Below are positions 43,897 to 55,570 of a DNA stretch of 64,000 nucleotides, piece by piece. The translations under genes and the position numbers were made by a program. The notes under the pieces were generated by a model, which was not told the origin of the DNA, did no database searches, and saw only the letters and a program-made list of their open reading frames with translations. Each line of letters starts with the position of its first letter. The first letter of the stretch is position 1. The stretch lies in the NCBI RefSeq assembly GCF_021347895.1, contig NC_067125.1, positions 9,382,768 through 9,446,767 of the forward strand, written 5' to 3'. The DNA is from Acanthochromis polyacanthus. Its lineage: Eukaryota; Chordata; Actinopteri; Pomacentridae.

Positions 43897-45612
43897 ACAA
43901 CCTAATTTCCACTAAATTACATTGATATACAACAACCCGCATCTACATTTTCAAAGAATTATAAACAGATGTATTTTCTCACCTATGATGCCTTCCAGTT
44001 TGCACATAATGAGAAATGTGGGGGCTGAAATGGAACATATTTGTGACATATCACAAGCAATCATAATGCGTCAGAAAATATGCTTCTGCCAAAGTGAATG
44101 CCATGGAGCTGCATTGGAACTGAATTTCTGGGCGATAGTGTTATAAATAAAGATGGACAAACACTCTGTGATATCACCCGTAGGTTTCTTAATGTTGCAG
44201 TGTCTGGTTGCTACCACCTCAGGAGTGCCTGACTTCTCCTAAATCCTGGCTAATCCAAAAGTAAGTAAGGAGGTGAGTGGAGCTGAGGGGGGACATGCAA
44301 ACTTCTTTGGTCCACAAACTGTGACGTTACAGTTGCAAACCTGTAACTCAAAGCAGAAATGATTGATTAAGCGACACAAGCCTTAATATAATCGCAACAG
44401 CTGAGTTACATAAAAATTCATGCCCCATACAGTTTTCACGAACAGAGATTGACTCATTTTTGGAGCTGGCCTCAAGTGGCCATTGGAGAAACTGCAGTTT
44501 TTGACATTTCTGAGTTGGGCTTTTTTTTTGGCAGCGGAGGTTAAAGCATGCTTCAGACATAAAAGGGAGTGTCTATTTTTTAGGCACTATACACAAATGT
44601 ACATGATAAAAAGCTAAATGTCTCATTTCTATGCTGCTATCATGTTCGAAAATTTGTTGGAGCACTCAAAGGCTGTATAGCTCTTGCAGTGTTGTTTGTC
44701 CTCTTCACTGGAGAAGTGACAGCCTAGAGAAGAACTAATGGGCTCATTAGATCCCACTCCCACACAACTCTGATGATAATATGACACTGAAAGAAAATCT
44801 TAAGTGGAAATTTGGAGCATCTACAAAAGCAAAGCTTAGATAATTTAATTTCACCAGTAGTTGCAGCATCAACAAAACCACAATATCTTCCCCGAACAGC
44901 AGAATTTGACTAGCACGCCATCAACAGAAGCACTTCAGACATGGAGTGTACGGCACAGAAGGACAAAGCCTCACAAATCAGCTTGTGATTACAATAGCGC
45001 CACTGAATGCCTCCGTTTGAAAGCAGCTACATTACTCAAGCATCTCTGCCTCTCAGTGGGAGGAGGAGGTAGTTGACTGGAAATTCTGTTAAATAGCGTT
45101 CAAGAGAACCTAATATGTGCTCTTTTTTCGCTTCCTTTGGAGAGAACAAAGAGTGAGTTGTGGCGCTAACCTGGTTGCACCCCCCTGCCAGTTGTGTAAC
45201 TCATCAAAAGACAAAAAAGCTAAAAGCCTGAGAGAAAAAAAATCTCATTACAAAGACTACTTCCCTCATCTGTGTGGTTCAGTGAAGAAGCAGATTGCAT
45301 TTCAGTACTTCATTAATAAATGAGTACGTGAACAATGGCAGAGTGATGGCTCCATTGTCTTGAAGCCAAAGACTAAGGCACTTTGAATGCCAGAAGCAAG
45401 ATAGTCATTATGCTGCCTGTGCTTTTCAGCTCAAAAGTCTACAGAAACAAGTTTGCATGAATAAAAGTAAAACTGAATAACACTGTGCTTAAGTTTGACT
45501 TCATAAGGGCTGCTGTGTTAGCAGGAAAGTCTTTAGTTTGTCAGGTCAATCTGTTTTCAGCTGGCCTTTTTTAAACTCAAAAATAGATCTAATTAAAATG
45601 AATTTTTCCAAA
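43897..45612. other. intronic stretch without recognised gene
   Basis: Short frames only; no repeat recognised. Confidence 0.5.
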
Positions 45613-45635
45613 CGAGAGAAAAGAGAAGAGAGAGA

Positions 45636-45688
<53 letters not shown>
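45613..45688. repeat. (GA)n microsatellite
   Basis: About 36 GA units with interruptions (AAGAGAAG at the left, one CAG near 45648). This is a homopurine tract capable of triplex formation. The Arg-Glu and Leu-Ser frames are artefacts. Confidence 0.97.
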
Positions 45689-45689
<1 letters not shown>

Positions 45690-46765
45690 AATGATGTGGG
45701 AAAATGATGCATCTCTTTTAACACTGTTGAGTCTCGTCGAGGATAAAGAATGCCACTCCGACTCCTGAATGCCCAGCAGCTGGATGAAATCTGACAGGTG
45801 GAAATTATTTGACAGAAGATGAGACAAGAGGGTGAAGACACAGGAAGCAAGAAAAAAAAAGGGAGGCCTCGTTCCAGGTCAGAATACAAGCCAAATGACT
45901 AAAGAGGAGAAGGGAGAGCTGTACTGCGGTGGGATGGGAGGCTGAGCAGAAAGCAGAAATGGACTAAGTACATCTGACAGCACTGTGGTTGAAAAGATTA
46001 TTTTTCTTTAGATGCACCATCTCTCTGTAAAATTATTTCAATCTGTTACTTTTAATCGTGGTTTAAAGCAACAACTTTGATGTAGGGCATCTTAAAAGAA
46101 CTGACATAGCAGCACCTGTTGGAAAAAAAAAAAAAAAAGCTGATGCCTTATTAAAGGCAGCCCCTTAGCCCCGCTGAATTTTGAATATTCAGTGCATGAA
46201 ATGAGATTTAAAAGACATAAAGGGTCTTTCATCAGAAAGCTCCTTCTTTAGCTTCACGTCTTTTTCAGTCGCGATAGGCTTGGATAGAAATGACATGAAG
46301 TTTCGTTTTATTCACTCGGACAGAAGATAAGTCCAATTTAGACTCCACGTTTATGGAATAACTGTAGGGCTTTTTCACAATGTGTGGCATTTTTTTCTTA
46401 TGGATGATTAAACTGTTGGAAACTGAGCTCAAACACAGTGGCTACTTCAATCCCTTTAATTGTGGATTTTTCGTTGTGTGTCAGTCCCTCCCACTAAGTG
46501 GCATAAAGACAGATGAGAAACAATGAAGAAAGAAAGTGAGGAAATGTTTTTAAACACATCAGACACTCATCCAACACCCCCCCCCCCCATTGCTAGTCAT
46601 TACAGCAATTCATTATAAAAAGTCACAGTGGGGACTCGTGCTTAGTGTCTGTCTGTAGGATCTGTCATTTCAACCTTTCACATTCATTGTCTATGTAAGG
46701 AACCATGCAATGATTTTTGGTCATTTTTAAGAGAAAAGATGTGTCACTATTCACTCCTCATTTGT
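45689..46765. other. intronic stretch without recognised gene
   Basis: It contains an A run (about 46122-46138) and a 12-base C run (46577-46588). No gene recognised. Confidence 0.5.
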
Positions 46766-47398
46766 ATAAAGTCACCTGGAAAAGAAAGCCCAACAAAGAC
46801 TTTATTTCCTCAGGAGGCTCAGATAGGCTGGATTCTATTCTCGGCTGCTCATAAACTTCTATAGAACCACCATAGAGCATTCTCTGTCTTGGTATGGGGG
46901 TCTGGTATGGCAGCTGCACAGCGCAGGACAGGAAGGACTTGGCCACGGTGGTAAATAGAGCTCAGGGGATTGTGGGACACCCTCTGCCAAACCTGGACTG
47001 TTTATGCTGGTCGCCTCCTGAGAAAGGTTGGCAGTATTGCTGCAGATTCAACCCACTCTGGTAACAAACTGAGACTCTGTCCTTAGGAAGGCGGTACAGG
47101 TCTATAAGAACTCGAACCACCAGATTGAGGGACAGCTTCTTCCCCTGAGCTGTAAACTCTGCACAACAACACGTTTGCTCACTGTAAAAGCTTGAGATGA
47201 GATGGAATTGAAACTGCACCTTGCACAGCTGCACTTTAATCAGTCTGTTGCATATATATTTTCTTACTTTTAATGTATGTTTGATGCCCTATATGTTTTA
47301 CATGTCTTTTAATGTTGACTTTTAAGCCAGTACTAGCAACTAAATTTCGTTATGTGACTGGTGAAAACTGCATAATGACAATAAAGATTCTTGATCTA
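46766..47398 (+). mobile_element. decayed LINE 3' end (RT C-terminus plus 3' UTR)
   Basis: The plus strand reads KKAQQRLYFLRRLR (46783 on), then after a stop LLINFYRTTIE. In other frames follow DRKDLATVVNRAQGIVGHPL, then GRRYRSIRTRTTRLRDSFFP (about 47090-47150). This is the standard C-terminal end of a common teleost LINE ORF2 that supplies fragments to many fish introns. A 3' UTR follows, with CTAAATTTCGTTATGTGACT and ATGACAATAAAGATTCTTGA at the end. Multiple stops and frameshifts make it a dead, 5'-truncated copy. It differs from the LINEs at 2215, 24285 and 37923. Confidence 0.85.
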
Positions 47399-49461
47399 TT
47401 TCTGGCCTCATAAACACATTTCAATGAACTGTACCAAATGAGCCACTATGCTGGTCCGGTTTCTAAACCAGGACCAGAGAGCCCACAAGCAAAGTGTTTC
47501 TCTAACCAGCAGCAGCCAGCGTTGAAGTGGTTGTAGGCTGTACTAGTGTCCTGCTGAAGAGCGCCTGTCAATCATCTGTGGTGACATTGCCTAATCGCAT
47601 GCCCATCAAGTGACCGATGCTGGGAAACAGTGCAACCCTTTGCGTGCAGAAATGCCCCTGTGGATACCCACCAGTTCACTTTTGTTGCTTCTCTGCCATC
47701 TCTTTCATAAGTGCCAGATATAGGAGATGCATTCAGTTACATGTCTTGCAAAATATGGTCTCTCTCATGGCTCCTCAGAGATCCTTCTTTGCTCATTGCT
47801 CTGCAGAGCAGAAATAACAGCCTTGGGACAGCGTTGAAAATGAAGGACCAGAGTGATTTCCAGGTCAGTCCAGATCAAGGATCACTGAGCAAGGAACAAC
47901 CCATGCACTCAGTGCCAGCTCAGCCGAAGCCGGTAAATGAGTCAAGTCAGTGCAATGATGCTGTATCGAGTGTATTTTCATATTAAATGGGTTTGAATTA
48001 GCTTCTCAACATGTGCATGTTTAAAGACATACTTCAAAGCGTTATATATTAAGTCATTATCCTGTCTTTTACAAAGAGATACACTGACTGCAGACCTAAC
48101 CTTTATCCTCCTCATTCATTCCGCTATTTATCTCACTTTTACGCATTTATTCCAACTGAGTCCCACAACATATTTCAACTTTCAAACGAACCCTTCTTAT
48201 TCCTCTCTCGTTAATAAACACACTGAAGTGTTCATGATTCTTCACCTACACACTGCGCTGAACTCGCTGCTACCGTCCTAATGAGATACTTTTCATAATT
48301 AGCTCGAGATCTGTTTCCCAATCAGACAGACAGAGAGAGGCTAATTAATCAGCACATTAGTCAGCCTGTATGTTTACTCATATCTATTTACCTTGCTTTA
48401 TGGTGAGAGACGATATGTTATCACCCGGCGTTTTTGGAGTAACGGAAAACTGACGGATTCTCCCAAGGTCAGAGATAATTGATTTTATTAATACCTTGAG
48501 AGGTACAGTTTGGTAAAGCTGTAAAATTAGAATTCAGAAGCACTGTTCAGATATCACATTAGACAGGCTGATTCCTGCTGTTAGTCTGATTTCTGTTTTG
48601 CTGTGAATGCCTGCAGAGCACAGACAGGAATAAAGAGCAAATCTTGCCTTATTTAGAGTCTGAGAAATGGCATGTTGCATATGATACATTAAGGCAAACA
48701 GAAAGTGCAGACAATATCATTTATGCAGCGTGAACGTGTGTGTCTGTGTCTGTGTGTGTGCAGCGTTTGTGGACTTTGTCAACCTGTCTGAAGCGACAGT
48801 GCTGTTGATTGAGCAGCGTATGCGTTTTGTGGGTCACTGGTGAGACATTTGTTTGGCGTCCAAGCAAAAGCCGCGGGGCCCCGGGGACCAGTGAAAGTGA
48901 GGGATTGACACATGAATAGTAAGTTACGCCAAAAGAAAATGCATAGGTGTCAGTTTCTGTGTATGCCGGCGATAGAAAAGCAGGAGTAACTGACAACCAG
49001 CTAACCCGTGTCAAATAGCGGCGCTCGGCACAGCTTTTCCACATTAACCTTGCTAACCCAGCGCTTCAGCTGGGGCACTGCTGGAGTCACCTGAAAAAGC
49101 CACTTCAGTTTAATAACCCGATGGACTTCTGAACCAGAGGATGGACCTTTCATTATTGCATCAAGCAAAGTGATTTACAGTTTGAATTAGTAAACTGGAA
49201 TACATTAAATTCAAGTATTATTCACTGAAAATTATATTTGTTCCGTGGACGTCTTCTTGTCCACTAACACTTCAACATGTGGAGCCGCAGATGGAACCAC
49301 GAACCTTATCTGGGATTAGTGGATGTCCAGGACTACCGCCTGAAGTACAGTCATTACATGTGCATACCTCTGAATCTGCCTTTACAGCATCCAGCCATAA
49401 GCAGTTTCAAAATGTTTATTTGCTTCCTGATTTTGGACGTTATCAGCCCATTGAATGGCCC
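47399..49461. other. intronic stretch without recognised gene
   Basis: It includes a hairpin-like CTGGTCCGGTTTCTAAACC-AGGACCAG (about 47450-47477) and a homeodomain-site-like block (about 48285-48360). The minus frame 48721-49044 and plus frame 49277-49573 have no motifs. No gene recognised. Confidence 0.5.
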
Positions 49462-49973
49462 TTATCATTGCACATCATTTCCAGAAATATGGGCCAGTAG
49501 GGACCTTCTCCACCCTCTACCACTCTGGAAGGTACATCAGTATCCATTCCAATCATTGATAAACAGACAGTAACCCTGATAACGAAGGTGGCCTCTTGCA
49601 AACATACCAGTAGGTGCATGTAAAATGGCGCCATTGTGTCAAAGTACAAAATGGAGCTTTGCTGCATGTAATAGCAATAGGCTGTATTTGAACCAAAACA
49701 TGATCCTTTTCTGAACGTACCCAAGTAGCTTTGGTGCCTAAAATTAACCAATCACCCAGTAAAAACACAGCAAGTGCAAATGAGAGGTTTAGTCAAAAAA
49801 TAATGGTTCGCAATTGGAGAAGAAGTGAGGCCTCTTGACTGAAAGTTCAGTGACTTTGTAAGTGCGAAATTATGGCTACACTCCAATTAAATACGGTGAT
49901 AACTTTTGCTGAGCTACTAGAGGATGGAAGAGACCCATACTGGCCCATATCTACAGAAATAATGTGCGATAAT
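49462..49973. repeat. inverted-repeat unit, possibly foldback element
   Basis: The left arm (49462-49523, TTATCATTGCACATC, then AATATGGGCCAGTA and CCACCCTCTACCACTC) pairs imperfectly with the reverse complement of 49910-49973 (TATGGGCCAGTATGGGTCTC, CCATCCTCTAGTAGCTC). The arms are about 60 bp and the interior about 390 bp. The symmetry suggests an old DNA element, but the termini are not sharply defined. Confidence 0.5.
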
Positions 49974-52670
49974 AACCCTAATTTAACAGTATGATAAGAT
50001 CTGAAATGGGTGTGTTTATAACTTCTATAGGACAAGTGCAGTGGTTCTATTTCAGTAACTTTTTCTACTTTTACAAAAACCTAGCCAATTAAAAGATATT
50101 ATCAATGGGGCAACTACATCACATCTAGTTCATAGAAACTTAATTACATATATATTCCATTATTCATTTGTATTGCATGTCCGATGCGAACGTGCAGAGG
50201 GAAATGAGTATATCCCTTCTGCAGAGAGACGGAAAGCAAAGGAGAGGTTAAAAATGAACTATCCCATTCAGTTTTGTCTTATTGTTGTAAAATGTTGAAA
50301 TTGTTTGGAAGGCGTTGATGGTGTTGCACATGTTTGCGAGGAGGGAAAAGTGACAGAAATAGTTGCGTAAAGAATGACAAAAGAGAGTCTGGGAGCAAAG
50401 TTTTTCAACACTTGTGACAGATAGTCAGATAGTGAAGTTCGGAAAGTTACAGAAATTGTCAGACACGGATCCCAAGTTGACGCATCTCCTTGGTTTCACT
50501 TTTCCATCACAGCTTCGACATCACTCAACGTATAGTTGTAACTGGAACGGAAAAATCGAGTCGATGAATAACTGAGTTTGTGTGGGCACATGTCAGCTAA
50601 TAAAATATGTGTTGTGACAGACTAGGCAGAAGCAGATGCTCCAGACATATTTTGTTCATATGCATGTGTAACTCACTTCATGAATAAAAAACTGTTTTTG
50701 ATAAAGCATAAGACTGAAGATGTACATCAAAGTGTACCTCCTTGATGTCTGTAGCGTATAGCTGTTTCTATCACCTGCCTGCCTTATTTTTCTTCGCTTG
50801 TTAGGGCAAAACAACTGCACTTTGTCAGACACAGCCATGTTTAAAACTATGAGGATCTGTACCTGAGCGCTTCACTCTACCTGACATCCTGTCTCTGTGA
50901 TTCTGAAGCTTGTGAGCTGCTGTAGTGCCACAGGGATGGCTGATGTCAGTCTTAGCCAGCTTTCAGACGCAGCGCTGCCACATTTCCTGTTGTTACAGAC
51001 CAGTGACTGTGGCGACTGTGGCGACTGCAGCATCCTGCGCAGCAGTCCGAGAGGATTACCGGACAGGTTTGGAGTGATGTAAGAGACTAGCAGGGAAAGA
51101 CTGTGGGTTCGCGGTAATTTCACACTGAATTAATCAGAGTCGTGAGGTGCTTTTAAGTTAGTACAGATGGAAAATTTATACATTCCGATTTTTATGTTAA
51201 CATCTATTTTAGATGAAAATGACTGCTGCATTAAAATCATCCTTTGAAATGTGTACAGTATTAATGTGCTAAAGCAGGTGGGGATTTTATGAGCCTGTAA
51301 ATGTCCCACAGTTCCTGCCATCGCCAGTTCAGCTGTGTGACAGTCGTCAGTCAGGCAGCCAGTGTCGGTGTCTTAGATGTACTGTAATTAAAACCTGGCT
51401 GGCCTAATTAATGAGGCTTAACCGCTACCTGTGCACTGACCTGCCACTCCACCCTGGCAATTTGCTCGAAGAAAGGAGGATTCGCTTCAGCTAATGACTC
51501 GATAACTGCCTGTTCCCTGAACTGTGCCTGCCCAGTTGGACACAGCCTCTGTAAGGAGCAGAGAATAAGAGGGTGGCTGCTGCAGTGTGCCTGTGAGGGT
51601 TTGTTGGGGTTGCTCAGAGGTGCAAAGACAAATATGTGGGAAGTGGCGATGAGAGGAGGAGAAGAGTGTGGCAGGAGAAATGAGAAGCGATAGAGAAGGC
51701 AGGCAAAAGAGAGGGAGACAGACTGGTGATGTTGCTGGTCTTGTTTATTAATAATTTAGTGAGAAATCTCTCCCACCACTCTCACTTATGAAATCTAGGA
51801 ATACCCACATGCTCTGCCTTCTGTGTGCGAGTGTGTGTACTTTCTCCTTGTGTGGCTATCAGTCTGTCGAGAGCCAGAGGACATATGCTGGTCAGCCAGC
51901 CACCCTCCCTACTGTCTCATCATTTTCTCTCTTTCTCCCTGTAGGGTGGCCATTATAGTGAGTCCCCTCAGGCCATGCCACAGCACAAGCACGCACACAA
52001 ACACAGCAGCAAACAATGCAAAAAATGTTTTAGTAACATACACACACGCGCGCTCTTCCTCTCCATCCATCCAGCTCGGCTTGAGGGTCTCTGTGAGTGG
52101 GCTTCAGCCCTACGTAACAGCCCCATGCTAGGGCCCTGGCCACATTAGCAGCCTAGCGGGAGATGGGCTGGCTGGGCTCGCCAATAGCCTCCAGCTAACG
52201 TCCTCCCACAAGAGCTGGCACCCTTTAGATGAGCTGGAATGGTCACAAAGTGGGAAGAATCTAATCCGGTTTGACTCTCTTTTTTTTCTACGGTGTCCCC
52301 AGCTACCATGGGGCTTATTTGGTCCACTTTCCACTCTAAATAAATAGGAAATATGAGTGCTGGATGCAATGTATGTTCAGTGGGAATTATTGGATTAAAT
52401 GGTTGCAGCACAGAGCAGGGTTAACACTAAAAAAAGCTGTGATGCAGCAGTTATACTGAAGCCAATTTAAGCCCCTTCACAGTGATATCACATGACAGCT
52501 TTATATGGTTTATATCCTTAGTGAAAGTACATCCTGCAGCTATGCTTCCCAGGGTGGATTAACACTTGAGTCATCATTGACTGCCTCCATTTGGTCTGAG
52601 ATATTCTGACTTTACCCCCGTTGTTATGATCCTCCTCAAGTTGACAGCCGTTAATGTTGAAGTGTACCAT
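49974..52670. other. intronic stretch downstream of the clstn2 exon
   Basis: Only short chance frames. A small tandem GACTGTGGC run lies near 51004-51028. No further clstn2 exon seen. Confidence 0.55.
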
Positions 52671-52672
52671 AC

Positions 52673-52795
52673 CTGCATAAGGAATGGGAGCATCTTTGTC
52701 CAGGGCCACAAGGGGAGGATCCAGCAGAACGATGTCAGTGTTTTCAGTGATCACACCATGGTATGATGTTTCAATCCATGGCTTGTGTTTATTCA
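52673..52795 (-). CDS. clstn2: clstn2 (calsyntenin-2) internal exon, start of first cadherin repeat
   Basis: Calsyntenin-2 is a type I membrane protein of the postsynaptic membrane with two N-terminal cadherin repeats, a LamG-like region, one membrane span and an acidic kinesin-binding tail. This exon gives about 41 residues, beginning (V)NKHKPWIETSYHGVITEN and ending LDPPLVALDKDAPIPYA(G). KHKPWIE and LLDPPLxALDKDAP mark the mature N-terminus and first cadherin repeat of all calsyntenins. VITEN and DPPLVALDKDAP fit paralogue 2 better than 1 or 3, judged from memory of the family. On the minus strand the acceptor AG is at 52797-52796, after a pyrimidine tract and a branch-point-like TACTCAC (A at 52826). 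The donor is CAG|GTATGG at 52672. The exon is 123 nt and phase 1 at both ends, so it is frame-neutral. It carries no start codon of its own; the signal-peptide exon must lie to the right and was not found in the window. Teleost a/b duplicate status cannot be told. Confidence 0.93.
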
Positions 52796-52796
52796 C

Positions 52797-52831
52797 TGAA
52801 GAGACAGAAAACAAAATGCAAGACGTGAGTA
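52797..52831 (-). promoter_or_regulatory. clstn2: 3' splice site region of the clstn2 exon
   Basis: On the minus strand a tract rich in T and C (TTTTGTTTTCTGTCTCTTCAG, given here only as a motif at 52816-52796) precedes the exon. TACTCAC lies at 52831-52825, with its A 30 nt from the end of the acceptor AG, a normal branch-point spacing. The donor on the other side, GTATGG, is only a moderate match to the vertebrate consensus. Confidence 0.7.
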
Positions 52832-52910
52832 TAACACTTGCACAAAACTCTCAGTCTTAACATACAGAAACACACTTCCTCAATTTAATTTCACCCGATA
52901 AACTGATAAA

Positions 52911-52914
52911 CACA

Positions 52915-53005
<91 letters not shown>

Positions 53006-53006
53006 G
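52911..53006. repeat. (CACG)n tetranucleotide microsatellite
   Basis: About 23 nearly perfect CACG units, giving one CpG every 4 bp and a strictly alternating purine-pyrimidine strand. It sits in the clstn2 intron, 116 nt upstream of the exon in gene orientation, where the transcript reads (CGUG)n. Confidence 0.98.
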
Positions 53007-54159
53007 CTATTAACGAAGCTCCTCCACTCAGTTTATGAGACATCCTCATTCTGCTAATCTCCCCTGCGACTCCTTTTCTTTCTTTTGTTCTTGTCTTCCT
53101 TCAAACATTCCCTGCAGGTTTCAAAGCACGGCACCACGCTTGATCAATGACTGCCACTGCGCTTCCAGCACAAAACTGTGGGCTGAGTCAAAACAAAGTT
53201 CACAAGCTGAGGGCTGATTAAGGGTCATAACTGAGTAAAAGCCCTCAGGTTGTGTGTGGCACTGTGCAGCCCCACTTGACATTTGTTTACCATCTTGTAG
53301 TCAAAATAACAAGAAGAAAAGAGTCCAAAGAGACAACTGGAGGTATTAAATCAATCTTGGAGCTTTTGATTTTGGCCCCCCAAAAAAGCAACAAATTATA
53401 TTTTGTCCTTTTTCTAAATGTCAAGTTCAAAGTTATGGATTGGTAATGATGAAGCAAAGCTGTAATTTGAAGTCCTCTCAAGCTTTGCTTTAAAAAACAC
53501 AGAACATTGGGTTTAATGAGGAATGAAGTGCATGAACAATAATCACTCTCCATTCAGTGAAAGCTTTCAAGGGAAAATAAAGAAAGTAGACCATTTCTAA
53601 GTCCTAATCAAGCAATCATTGTTACAGACCACTTCAGTTATTCACTGAATGTTTGTAAAAGCCTTTTCACAATGTCAAAATATGTATTCCCGGACAACCC
53701 AGAAAAACAAATGTCACCACACATCATACTGTTCTAATGTGAAAACACAAAGAACACTGTCTTGTTGTTCTGAAACAAATGCAGCTGTGATTTAGCTTTA
53801 ATTTAATCACTTCCTTACAATTTAAATCTGTTTTTACTGCACTTGAAATCTGATTAGCGCACTCTAAAACTGTTATTTCCAAACAGAGGTACATGGAGCC
53901 CAGGGAGCACTTCTGCTGTTGCCTGGGGCTTGTGGAACGATGTGGAGAATTGAACTAATCTGCATCGAAAATACAAATAGATTTTGAGAGAATTGCACTC
54001 AAGAGGAAATTCAGCATCCAAATAGGACCATGTGACGGGAACCATTAGTACATTTATTTTAACAAAACTTCTAAACTACAAGTTCCAACAGATTGAGTAC
54101 ACAGTGCACACTTCCAAATAAGCTGAGACAATACCAAATGAGCAGAGAAATCAAATTAG
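53007..54159. other. intronic stretch without recognised gene
   Basis: Short frames on both strands without motifs; no repeat recognised. Confidence 0.5.
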
Positions 54160-55570
54160 ATACCTAACAATAATGGAACATTGGTAAAAATGTTGGACAA
54201 ATAATTTAAATATTAGCTAAAAGCAATAAATAAAAGGTTATAGGTTAATGTGGTTGAAATAGCTAAAGGTAATGGGTAACTGACTGAAATATAAACACAA
54301 TTGACAAATGGTTGACAAAGTTAGCTGAACGTGAAAGATAAATAGTTGAATTTGTTAGCTAAAAATTCTAGACAATAGTTCCAAATAATTTGCTTTCAGC
54401 AATGAATAAAATGTGGAAAAGGCTTCAGCTAATTAATATGTTGTTGAAATAGCTAAAAGCAAAGGACAACAATTGAAAGCTTAAAATATAAAAAAGTAAA
54501 ATCAAACAGCTTAAAGTAAATATTACCAGATTAACATAGTTAGTTAACAGAGTTAAATGGCTGGAATTAATAGCCTAAAGCAATGAGTAATGAATGAACA
54601 TGAGAGGGAAAAAAAGAATAACCGATACTGCTAAAGCCTAATTAACCAACAGTTTGCATAGTGAGCTAAAAGCAATGAATAAATGGGTGAAATTATTGGC
54701 TAAAAGTTGTGGATAAACAATTTAAATATGAGTTAAAAGTAATAAATAGACAGATCAAACCAAAGACTGTGTTTGAAACAGCTAATAGTATTGGATATAT
54801 AGTTAAAATAGCTGGATAAAACTGAACAGTGACAAAGTTATCTAAAAATAACAATTAATATAAAGCTGTCAGTAATAATTAAAAGGTCAAGACAACTAAA
54901 AGTAATGTGCAGATTGTTGAAATAATTGGCTAAAAGTAAAATAAATGGTTAACCAAGAGAGAGAAAGACAAAATTTTGGCATAACATAATAGCTAAACAA
55001 TTCCAACAGTTTTCTTTTAGCTATGGATAAAAAAGTTGAGACGGCTAAAAGCAGATAAATGATTAAAACAGCTAAACAATTCTGTGTAAATCGCTGAAAT
55101 AGTTGGGTAAAAGTGAAATAATAAATGGCTAACATAGTTCGCTAAGAGACAAAATGTTAGCGAACGTAATGGCTAATCAGAATAAAAAGTAGAAACAGCT
55201 AAAAAGCAGAGAAATATTTAAAACGGTTAGCTGAAAGTAATGGGAAACACTTTAATAAGCAAAAACATTGATTTTTTTTTAAAAAAAAAAGAATAGGTTG
55301 CTGATACTATTTGCTAAAAGTAACAGAACTATTGAAATAATTACCTTATAACAATAAATAAAAAGTTGGAACAGCTAAAAGTAGCTATGGATAAATAATA
55401 TAAAAAGTTGCCTAAAAGCGATCAATAAATGATTAACGTAATAATTTAAAAGTGACAGGAAAACAGCTCGCAAATTGTAACAGAGAAATGAAGTAGCTAG
55501 CTAAAAATAAAACTTAACAGGGTCAAATAGGTAGCTAACAATAACATGTAAATTACTGCTGAAAGCTTTT
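54160..55570. repeat. degenerate tandem array with AGCTAAAAGTAATGGATAAA-like core
   Basis: For 1.4 kb the sequence repeats variants of one theme: AGCTAAAAG(T/C)AAT, then (G/A)(G/A)ATAAA, then a TGGTTGAAATAGTT-like spacer. Clear starts occur near 54215, 54260, 54322, 54356, 54451, 54508, 54664, 54700, 54730, 54780, 54895, 54930, 55040, 55198, 55232, 55312, 55375 and 55500. Units are roughly 30-65 bp and heavily diverged and interrupted, including a T8A10 run near 55273. There is no coding capacity. It looks like an old minisatellite or satellite block. Confidence 0.75.

Noticed and set aside
54160..55570. CRISPR-like array
   Set aside because: Repeats are degenerate, spacing is irregular and the DNA is a vertebrate intron; it is a decayed minisatellite-like block.
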